From: Hyphomicrobiales bacterium
GTDB lineage: Bacteria; Pseudomonadota; Alphaproteobacteria; Rhizobiales; Beijerinckiaceae
Assembly: GCA_027489835.1 (NCBI GenBank)
Contig: JAIXZF010000110.1
Coordinates: 1-6,455 of the forward strand
Length of the DNA: 6,455 bases
Direction of reading: 5' to 3'
Below the pieces are notes generated by a model. That model ran no database searches, was not told the origin of the DNA, and was given only the letters and a program-made list of their open reading frames with translations. The stretch's first letter is position 1. The number at the start of each line of letters is the position of its first letter. This document shows, in pieces, positions 1 through 5,680 of the stretch. The position numbers and the translations under genes were made by a program.

Positions 1-465
1 GCCGCCATGGGCGGACATGGACTGGATGTTGACGATCGAGCCCGCGATCCGCTCGCGGACCATGATCCGCGCCGCTTCCTGCGTCAGGAAGAAGGGCGCG
101 CGGACGTTGACGGCGAACAACTCGTCGAAGCGCTCGGGCGTGGTGTCGAGGATGGTGCCCCGATCGGTGAGGCCGGCGGCGTTCACAAGCGCATCCACCC
201 TGCCGAAGCGGGCATCGGCCGCGGCAATGACGGCGCGCGCATCCACCACGTTGGAAAGATCGGCGCGCACGAACACGGTCTCGCAGCCCTTTGCGGCCAA
301 TGCAGACCTGACCGCCTCGCCGCGCTCGGCGTTGCGCCCGCAGATGACGAGGCCGGCCGCGCCCCGCTCCGCGAACAGCGTCGCGATCGCCTCGCCAAGC
401 CCCTGCGTTCCGCCCGTCACGACGGCAATCCTGCCATCGAGGCGGCTGCCCGTGCCGGTTGCCAT
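1..465 (-). CDS. SDR-family NAD(P)-dependent oxidoreductase, N-terminal part (cut by window edge)
   Basis: Classical short-chain dehydrogenase/reductase, a cytoplasmic enzyme that would oxidise or reduce an alcohol/ketone with NAD(P). The visible 155 residues show the Rossmann nucleotide-binding motif TGGTQGLG (17-24), an acidic Asp in RADL (D69), the NAAG motif (95-98), the active-site Asn of the FAVNV segment (N120) and the probable catalytic Ser in VNIQSMS (S149). The Tyr-x-x-x-Lys pair and the C-terminus lie beyond base 1. Classical SDRs are about 250 residues, so roughly 60% is present. The ATG at 465-463 is supported by a GGGGAGA Shine-Dalgarno (480-474) eight bases upstream. The gene diverges from the oxidoreductase/phosphatase/transporter operon, so the two may share regulation and a polyol pathway. 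The substrate cannot be read from the sequence. Family certain, role unknown. Confidence 0.93.
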   Translation of the reverse strand, partial: MATGTGSRLDGRIAVVTGGTQGLGEAIATLFAERGAAGLVICGRNAERGEAVRSALAAKGCETVFVRADLSNVVDARAVIAAADARFGRVDALVNAAGLTDRGTILDTTPERFDELFAVNVRAPFFLTQEAARIMVRERIAGSIVNIQSMSAHGG

Positions 466-521
466 GATGCCGTCTCCCCGAAACCGTGATTCTTGAGCGC
501 TTCATGCGCCCGTCACTTGCG

Positions 522-534
522 CTGATCAAATCAG
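522..534. promoter_or_regulatory. Small inverted repeat, candidate operator
   Basis: The sequence CTGAT-CAA-ATCAG is a perfect 5-bp inverted repeat around a 3-bp spacer, 67 bases upstream of the operon start and 56 bases from the SDR start. Its position between divergent genes would suit a dimeric repressor or activator. The arms are short and it occurs once, so chance is a real alternative. No regulator gene is visible in the window. Confidence 0.25.
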
Positions 535-591
535 AAGCTAGCCTCACGGGCAAAGCATGATATGTAGCCGTCAAACAAAAAACGCGGCCGG

Positions 592-596
592 GGAGG
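592..596 (+). promoter_or_regulatory. Shine-Dalgarno GGAGG deciding a TTG start at 602
   Basis: GGAGG (within GGGAGGG) lies five bases before the TTG at 602-604. Translation from there begins directly with the Rossmann strand (LIRVGLLGAGRIG), as Gfo/Idh/MocA enzymes normally do. The in-frame ATG at 557 would add 15 polar residues with no family counterpart, and no comparable Shine-Dalgarno precedes it. Confidence 0.7.
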
Positions 597-601
597 GTGG
601 C

Positions 602-1594
602 TTGATTAGGGTTGGTTTGCTGGGCGCGGGCCGCATCGGCCGCATCCATGGCGGCAATGTCGCGGGCTCGGGCAAGGCGCGGCTGGTGGCGGTCGCCGAT
701 GCCGTGCCGGAGGCCGCCCAAGCGCTCGCGCAGCAGTTCGGAGCCAAAACGGCCGATGTCGACGCTATCGTCGGGGCGACCGACATTGACGCGGTCCTGA
801 TCTGCTCGCCGACCGACACCCATGCCGACCTGATCGAAGCTTCGGTGAAGGCGGGCAAGGCCGTGTTCTGCGAGAAGCCGGTCGACCTGTCATCCGCCCG
901 CATTCGCGATTGCCTTGCCATCGTCGAGGCTTGCGGCAAGCCGCTGATGATCGGATTCAACCGCCGGTTCGACCCCAGCTTCGCCGAGGCGGAGCGCCGT
1001 ATCCGGGCAGGCGAGATCGGCGCGGTCGAGATGGTCACGATCCTGTCGCGCGATCCGTCGCCGCCGCCGCCATCCTATGTGGCGCGCTCGGGCGGGCTGT
1101 TTCGCGACATGATGATCCACGATCTCGACATGGCGCGCTTCCTTCTTGGTGAGGAGCCGGTCGAGGTTCATGCCGTGGGCGCGTGCCTCGTCGACCCCGG
1201 CATAGGGGAGGCTGGCGACGTCGACACGGCGGCCGTGCTGCTCAAGACCGTGAGCGGCAAGATCGCGCAGATCTCGAATTCGCGCCGCGCCACCTATGGC
1301 TATGACCAGCGCTTCGAGGTGCATGGTTCCAAGGGCATGGTGAGGGCGCAGAACGTGCCGCTCACCACCGTCGAGATCGCGACCGAGGCGGGCTTCCGCA
1401 CCGATCCGGCGCTGCCCTTCTTCCTCGAGCGCTACGCGCAGGCTTATCGCGCCGAGTTCGCGCATTTCCTCGATGCGGTCGAGACAGGGCGCAGCCCGTC
1501 GCCCTCGGGGCAGGATGGGCTGAAGGCGCAGCTGCTGGCCGACGCGGCGACCGAGGCGCACCGCACGGGCCGCCCCGTTAGGCTCGGAGGCTGA
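602..1594 (+). CDS. iolG: Gfo/Idh/MocA oxidoreductase, inositol 2-dehydrogenase-like (IolG type)
   Basis: Predicted cytoplasmic NAD-dependent dehydrogenase that would oxidise myo-inositol or a related cyclic polyol to the 2-keto form, the first step of inositol catabolism. With the TTG start it is 330 residues, the usual IolG length. Visible features are the NAD-binding GAGRIG (8-13), an acidic D33 at the end of the second strand favouring NAD, the EKP motif with catalytic K92, the GFNRRFDPSF segment (118-127), and D169 and H173 in RDMMIHDLDMARF. The last two have the same four-residue Asp-His spacing as the catalytic pair of Bacillus IolG. The YGYDQRFEVHGSKGM stretch further on is also typical of IolG proteins. 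It heads the operon and is followed after one base by a phosphatase gene. The family is certain. The substrate could be another inositol isomer, a sugar or a sugar-derived polyol, because Gfo/Idh/MocA members vary widely. Confidence 0.82.
   Translation: MIRVGLLGAGRIGRIHGGNVAGSGKARLVAVADAVPEAAQALAQQFGAKTADVDAIVGATDIDAVLICSPTDTHADLIEASVKAGKAVFCEKPVDLSSARIRDCLAIVEACGKPLMIGFNRRFDPSFAEAERRIRAGEIGAVEMVTILSRDPSPPPPSYVARSGGLFRDMMIHDLDMARFLLGEEPVEVHAVGACLVDPGIGEAGDVDTAAVLLKTVSGKIAQISNSRRATYGYDQRFEVHGSKGMVRAQNVPLTTVEIATEAGFRTDPALPFFLERYAQAYRAEFAHFLDAVETGRSPSPSGQDGLKAQLLADAATEAHRTGRPVRLGG
1586..1590 (+). promoter_or_regulatory. Shine-Dalgarno GGAGG inside the end of the dehydrogenase gene, deciding a TTG start at 1596
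   Basis: GGAGG lies five bases upstream of TTG 1596, the same spacing as for the preceding gene. The next in-frame ATG (1731, residue 46) falls inside the conserved N-terminal region, so it cannot be the start. Confidence 0.7.
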
Positions 1595-1595
1595 G

Positions 1596-2435
1596 TTGAA
1601 GGCGCGGCACGAATCCGGGCTGAATGAGGCGGGCCTATGGGCGCGCTTCGCCGCGCTGGCGGGGATCGCGCATGAATGCGGCCAGCTCGCGCTGCGGCAT
1701 TTCTCCGATCAGTCCTCGCTTGGCGTGACGATGAAGGGGTCGCAGGATTTCCTTACCATCGCGGACGGCGCCGTCGAAGCGCTTTTCCGCCGGCGCATTG
1801 CCGAGGCCTTCCCGGAGGATTCGGTGATGGGCGAGGAGATGGGCGGCGGCGATGCTGCGCGCCTGTGGATCATCGACCCGATCGACGGCACCGCCAATTT
1901 TGCGCGCGGGGATCGGCAATGGTGCGTGTCGATCGGCTTCGTGCTCGACGGCGTGCCCGAGCTCGGCGTGATCCATGCGCCGGCGCTCGGCGAAACCTTC
2001 CTCGCGCGGCGCGGGCATGGCGCCACGATGAACGGCGTGCCCATCAAGGCAGCCTCGACCCATGATCTGCGCCGCTCCACCGTGGAGTATGGCTGGTCCC
2101 CCCGGCTGCCGGCCGGGCCCTATCTCGACGCCGTGGGCCGGCTCTACGGCCTCGGCTGCAACGTGAAGCGCAGCGCGTCAGGCGCTCTCGGCATCGCGCA
2201 TGTCGCGATCGGGCGCACGGACGCTTACGGCGAGTTGCACATCAATTCGTGGGATGTGGCTGCGGGGCTGGTGATCGCCACCGAGGCGGGAGCGCGCATC
2301 AACGATTTCTGCTCGGGCGACTGGATAACCGAGGGCAATCCGATCCTCGTCACCGTCCCAGCTCTCTGGGACACGCTTTTCGACGCCTGTGGCATCGCAG
2401 CCGCGCCCAAGCCCACGAAGATGGGCGGCGCCTGA
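1596..2435 (+). CDS. Inositol monophosphatase family phosphatase
   Basis: Predicted Mg-dependent cytoplasmic phosphatase of the IMPase/SuhB/HisN superfamily, hydrolysing a phosphate monoester. Its 279 residues fit the usual 260-280. Metal-binding motifs are all present: GEE (79-81, E80/E81), the signature WIIDPIDGTANF (91-102, with D94 and D97) and WDVAAG (219-224, D220). An RSASGALGIAHVAIGRTDAY region precedes the last motif, as is normal. It starts one base after the stop of the IolG-like gene, so the two are probably translationally coupled. Placed between a polyol dehydrogenase and an AfuABC-like importer, it most plausibly dephosphorylates the imported substrate before oxidation. Alternatives are histidinol-phosphatase (HisN), which is this family in many alphaproteobacteria, or a general IMPase; no histidine gene is visible nearby. 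Family certain, substrate inferred. Confidence 0.88.
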   Translation: MKARHESGLNEAGLWARFAALAGIAHECGQLALRHFSDQSSLGVTMKGSQDFLTIADGAVEALFRRRIAEAFPEDSVMGEEMGGGDAARLWIIDPIDGTANFARGDRQWCVSIGFVLDGVPELGVIHAPALGETFLARRGHGATMNGVPIKAASTHDLRRSTVEYGWSPRLPAGPYLDAVGRLYGLGCNVKRSASGALGIAHVAIGRTDAYGELHINSWDVAAGLVIATEAGARINDFCSGDWITEGNPILVTVPALWDTLFDACGIAAAPKPTKMGGA

Positions 2436-2442
2436 GGGCGCC
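2427..2442 (+). other. GC hairpin spanning the phosphatase stop codon
   Basis: GGCGCC (2427-2432) and GGCGCC (2437-2442) can form a 6-bp all-GC stem with a TGAG loop that contains most of the stop codon. No T-tract follows, so it is not a classic Rho-independent terminator. A role in partial termination or mRNA stability ahead of the binding-protein gene is conceivable, but chance is likely in GC-rich DNA. Confidence 0.2.
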
Positions 2443-2476
2443 CTACACTCACGCCAACCAAACCGGAGGAACCAGC

Positions 2477-3520
2477 ATGACCAACACCGTGAACCGCCGC
2501 CTGGCTTTCGGAGCGCTCGCCGCGCTCGGCCTTTCCATGAGCGCCGCTCCCGCCGCCGCGCAGGGCGAACTCACCGTCTACTGCTCGGTGCAGGAAGAAT
2601 GGTGCCGCCCGATGATGCAGGCCTTCGAGCGCACGACGGGCATCAAGGTCTCGATGACCCGCAAATCCTCGGGCGAGACCTATGCCCAGCTCAAGGCCGA
2701 AGCCGCCAACCCGCGCGGCGACATCTGGTGGGGCGGCACGGGCGATCCGCACCTTCAGGCCGCCGAGGAAAACCTGACCGAACCCTACCAGTCCCCCGCG
2801 TTGCCGCAGCTCCAGCCCTGGGCCCGCAAGCAAGCCGAGCAGTCCGGCTTCAAGACGGTCGGCATCTATGCTGGCGCGCTGGGCTATTCGTTCAACACCC
2901 AGCAACTCCAGCGCCGCAACATCGCTGCGCCTAAGTGCTGGGCCGATCTCGTCAAGCCTGAGTTCCGAGACGAGGTGCAGGTGGCCGATCCCAACTCGTC
3001 GGGCACCGCCTACACCAAGGTTGCGACGCTCGTTCAGCTGATGGGCGAGGACAAGGCCTTCGAGTTCATGAGGGCGATGCACCGCAACGTGAACCAGTAC
3101 ACCCGCTCGGGCGCGGCACCGGCCCGCGCTGTGGCGACAGGCGAGAGCCTCGTCGGCATCACCTTCCTGCATGACGCGGTGGCACAGGCCGTCACTGGCG
3201 CGCCCGTGCAGATCGTGGCGCCCTGCGAGGGCACCGGCTACGAGATCGGCTCCATGTCGATCGTGAAGGGCGCGCGCAACATGGCCAACGCCAAGCGCTT
3301 CTACGACTGGGCGTTGACGCCCGAGGCGCAGGCCATCGCCATCGAGGCGAAGTCCTATCAGGTGCCGTCGAACACCGCCTCCACGGTGCCGCCGCAGTCC
3401 CCCAAGCTCGCCGACATCAAGATGATCGACTACGACTTCGCGAAGTACGGCTCCTCCGCCGAGCGCACCAGGCTTCTGGCGCGCTGGGATGCTGAAGTCC
3501 GCAACGCGCCGCGTCGCTGA
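2477..3520 (+). CDS. Periplasmic ABC substrate-binding protein, AfuA/FbpA-like, probably for a phosphorylated sugar or polyol
   Basis: Extracytoplasmic solute-binding protein of the ferric/AfuA/aminoethylphosphonate-type group, 347 residues. It has a Sec signal peptide: NRR near the N-terminus, a hydrophobic core at about 9-24, and likely cleavage after AAA (26-28). The mature protein starts with ELTVYCS, then RKSSGETYAQ (62-71), GDIWWGGTGDP (81-91), DPNSSGTAY (171-179), ITFLHDAVAQ (228-237) and PCEGTGYEIGS (249-259). Ferric-binding proteins have adjacent iron-ligand tyrosines near the FLHDA segment, whereas this protein has H232-D233. Ser/Thr-rich turns (S64, S65, S174, S175, T177) could hold a phosphate or other oxyanion. 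Four cysteines (36, 43, 154, 250) could form disulfides. The ATG at 2477 follows GGAGG (2465-2469) by seven bases. Its permease follows after 18 bases. Automated labels may say iron; I judge iron unlikely. Aminoethylphosphonate is another possible ligand. Confidence 0.85.
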   Translation: MTNTVNRRLAFGALAALGLSMSAAPAAAQGELTVYCSVQEEWCRPMMQAFERTTGIKVSMTRKSSGETYAQLKAEAANPRGDIWWGGTGDPHLQAAEENLTEPYQSPALPQLQPWARKQAEQSGFKTVGIYAGALGYSFNTQQLQRRNIAAPKCWADLVKPEFRDEVQVADPNSSGTAYTKVATLVQLMGEDKAFEFMRAMHRNVNQYTRSGAAPARAVATGESLVGITFLHDAVAQAVTGAPVQIVAPCEGTGYEIGSMSIVKGARNMANAKRFYDWALTPEAQAIAIEAKSYQVPSNTASTVPPQSPKLADIKMIDYDFAKYGSSAERTRLLARWDAEVRNAPRR

Positions 3521-3523
3521 GCG

Positions 3524-3530
3524 GAAGAGG
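3524..3530 (+). promoter_or_regulatory. Shine-Dalgarno GAAGAGG deciding a TTG start at 3539
   Basis: A purine-rich GAAGAGG lies eight bases upstream of TTG 3539. The same frame is closed just upstream by the stop of the binding-protein gene (3518-3520). The next in-frame candidate, GTG 3599, would cut through the first membrane segment, so TTG is the best start. Confidence 0.55.
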
Positions 3531-3538
3531 CTGGTCCG

Positions 3539-5680
3539 TTGCGCAGGCGCTCAGCCGATCGCGGCTTTCCCGACATCGCGGCGGCGGTCCTCGCCGCCGT
3601 GGGCTTCATCGCGGCGCCCTGGGCGTTCGTGGACGAGGCGCGCTCGGGCCTGGCGCTTGCCTTCGACGGCCGCTGGCCGCTGGCGCTGCCGATCCTCGCG
3701 CTGATCGCGTGCGCCGGGCTCGGCGCGCGGGGAGCCGCGACCGGCAGGGCGCGCGTCGCCGTGGCGGGCTTCGGGCTGCTCGCGCTGTTCGGCTACGGCT
3801 TCTATCCGTCCGTTTTCGGCAGCCGAACGTCGCTGGCCATGGGCCTTGGGGCAGCGCTGGCAGCAGGCGCACTGATCTTCCAGCTCGCGCGCGGCTTCGC
3901 GGCTGCCGGCGCGTTCAAGGCCGATCGGTGGGTGGCGACGACCACCGTGTCGATCTTTGGCCTCGTGCTGCTCTTCGTCTTCTTTCCCGTGGCGAAGGTG
4001 CTGGGCAGCGCCTTCCTCGACAAGGCCGGCGCGCTCGATCTCGGGCTGGCCGCCAATCGCCTTCTCGCGCCAGATATATGGTCGTTGGGCTGCCTGACGC
4101 GCGATGCAAGCTGCGGGGTGGTGGCGAACACCGTCATCCTCGGGCTGCTGGCTGGCGCGATCTCCACCTTCCTCGGCCTCGCCTTCGCGCTGCTCGCCCA
4201 GCGCGGCGGCATGAAGAACACCAAGCTTTTCGACGCCATCTCGATCCTGCCGATCATCACGCCGCCCTTCGTCATCGCGCTGGCGCTGGTCGTGCTGTTC
4301 GGGCGGACGGGCATCGTCACCACCTTCCTCGACCAGTGGTTCAACATCCCGCGCTCGCGCTGGATTTATGGTCTGCCGGGCGTGCTGATCGCGCAGGTGC
4401 TGTCGCAGACCCCATTGTCCTACCTGATGCTGCGCGGCGCGCTGCAGGGCATCTCGCCTTCGCTTGAAGAAGCCGCGCAGACGCTGCGGGCCAAGCGCTG
4501 GCGAACCTTCAGGACCGTGACCTTCCCGCTGCTGCGGCCGGCCATCGCCGCGTCCTTCCTGCTCGGCTTCGTCGAGAGCCTTGCGGATTTCGGCAATCCG
4601 CTGGTGCTGGGCGGCTCGTTCGAGGTGCTGTCGACCAAGATCTTCTTCGCTGTCGCAGGAGCGCAGCACGATCCGGGGCGCGCGGCCATCCTCGCGCTCA
4701 TCCTGCTCGCCCTGACGCTGTCCGCCTTCTGGGCGCAGATGGTCTGGCTCGGCAAGAGTTCCTACGTCACGGTCACCGGGAAGGGCGACAATGGTGTGCC
4801 GCCGCCGCTGCCACGCGGCGTGCGCATCGCTTCGCTCGGCGTCGTGGTGCCCTGGATCGTGATGACCATCGCGATCTACGGCATCATCATCGTCGGCGGC
4901 TTCGTCACCGACATCGGGCGCGGCGTGATGGAGCCGACCTGGCGGCACATCCTCACCGGCTTCGCCATCGAATGGGGGCCGAAGGGCCTGTTCTTCTCCG
5001 GCTCGGCCTGGGATTCGTTCTTCGTCACCGTGATGGTGTCGGCCGTCGCCGCACCCATCACCGCGGTGATCGGCATCCTCACGGCCTACGTGCTCTCGCG
5101 CCACGATTTCGTAGGCAAGCGCACTTTCGAATTCGTGACGATGCTGGCCTTCGCCATCCCGGGCACGGTGATCGGCGTCGCCTACATCGTGGCGTTCAAC
5201 ATTCCGCCGATCGAGATCACCGGGACGGGCCTGATCCTCATCATCTGCTTCGTGTTCCGGAACATGCCGGTCGGGGTGAGGGCGGGCATCGCCGCGCTGA
5301 GCCAGATCGACAAATCGCTGGACGAGGCTTCGACCACGCTCGGCGCTTCCACCGGCCACACGGTGCGCCGCGTGACGCTGCCGCTGCTCAAGCCGGCGAT
5401 CATCGCGACGCTGGTGTTCTCCTTCGTCCATGCCATGACGGCGGTGAGCGCCATCATCTTCCTGGTGACGGCACGCTACAACATGGCCACCGCCTACATC
5501 GTGAACCGCGTGGAGGCGGGCGAGTACCCGCTCGCCATCGCCTATTCCTCGCTGCTGATCATCTTCATGCTTGTCGTCGTCGTTGGCATCCAGCTCATGG
5601 TCGGCGAGCGCAAGATCGGCAGACGCGGCGTCGGCGGCGTTCCGGCGACCCCCAACCCCGTCAATCTCGGAGCCCGTTGA
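3539..5680 (+). CDS. ABC transporter permease, fused two-domain (AfuB/FbpB-type)
   Basis: Inner-membrane channel of the importer, with both permease domains in one chain of 713 residues. I count about 16 hydrophobic segments: four N-terminal ones (about 13-30, 47-63, 73-90, 98-116), then 132-156, 193-220, 235-255, 277-300, 336-357 and 381-404 for the first half, and 431-454, 494-519, 531-553, 562-584, 620-643 and 664-688 for the second. Each half has the cytoplasmic EAA loop that docks on the ATPase: EEAAQTLRAKRW (310-321) and DEASTTLGASTG (595-606), each followed by a PLL(R/K)PAI end. The first EAA loop has Arg (R317) at the usual Gly position; the second keeps G602. A predicted periplasmic stretch has two cysteines seven apart (C185, C192). 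The TTG start lies 18 bases after the binding-protein gene, and the stop overlaps the ATPase start. Family certain; the substrate comes from the binding protein. Confidence 0.92.
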   Translation: MRRRSADRGFPDIAAAVLAAVGFIAAPWAFVDEARSGLALAFDGRWPLALPILALIACAGLGARGAATGRARVAVAGFGLLALFGYGFYPSVFGSRTSLAMGLGAALAAGALIFQLARGFAAAGAFKADRWVATTTVSIFGLVLLFVFFPVAKVLGSAFLDKAGALDLGLAANRLLAPDIWSLGCLTRDASCGVVANTVILGLLAGAISTFLGLAFALLAQRGGMKNTKLFDAISILPIITPPFVIALALVVLFGRTGIVTTFLDQWFNIPRSRWIYGLPGVLIAQVLSQTPLSYLMLRGALQGISPSLEEAAQTLRAKRWRTFRTVTFPLLRPAIAASFLLGFVESLADFGNPLVLGGSFEVLSTKIFFAVAGAQHDPGRAAILALILLALTLSAFWAQMVWLGKSSYVTVTGKGDNGVPPPLPRGVRIASLGVVVPWIVMTIAIYGIIIVGGFVTDIGRGVMEPTWRHILTGFAIEWGPKGLFFSGSAWDSFFVTVMVSAVAAPITAVIGILTAYVLSRHDFVGKRTFEFVTMLAFAIPGTVIGVAYIVAFNIPPIEITGTGLILIICFVFRNMPVGVRAGIAALSQIDKSLDEASTTLGASTGHTVRRVTLPLLKPAIIATLVFSFVHAMTAVSAIIFLVTARYNMATAYIVNRVEAGEYPLAIAYSSLLIIFMLVVVVGIQLMVGERKIGRRGVGGVPATPNPVNLGAR

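Larger units (their letters stand above)
466..601. promoter_or_regulatory. Divergent intergenic region, presumed promoters of both transcription units
   Basis: This is the only sizeable non-coding stretch in the window, between the start of the minus-strand SDR and the TTG start of the plus-strand operon. It is less GC-rich than its surroundings and holds an A-rich run near 573-582 and a 13-bp inverted repeat (522-534). I looked for sigma-70-like -35/-10 pairs on both strands and found only weak candidates with poor hexamers or spacing, so I do not place a promoter. Its regulatory role is inferred from gene orientation. Confidence 0.55.

Noticed and set aside
7..496. Two plus-strand open frames of about 160 codons at the left end
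   Set aside because: Both are shadows of the minus-strand SDR, whose cofactor and active-site motifs are intact.
557..601. ATG start at 557 for the dehydrogenase, giving 345 residues
   Set aside because: It adds 15 polar residues before the Rossmann strand, has no good Shine-Dalgarno, and the TTG at 602 has GGAGG at ideal spacing and gives the usual family length.
2427..2442. Rho-independent terminator after the phosphatase gene
   Set aside because: The stem is only 6 bp and no T-run follows; the next gene starts 41 bases later in the same direction, consistent with read-through.
2225..3172. 315-codon minus-strand open frame across the phosphatase end and the binding-protein gene
   Set aside because: Low-complexity Gly/Ala/Arg-rich translation with no motif, lying over two well-supported plus-strand genes.
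3551..5431. 626-codon open frame on the minus strand, antisense to the permease
   Set aside because: Its composition (Arg, Asp, His, Glu, Gln-rich, no recognisable domain) is typical of the antisense frame of a GC-rich membrane-protein gene. The plus-strand permease has clear transmembrane segments and motifs.
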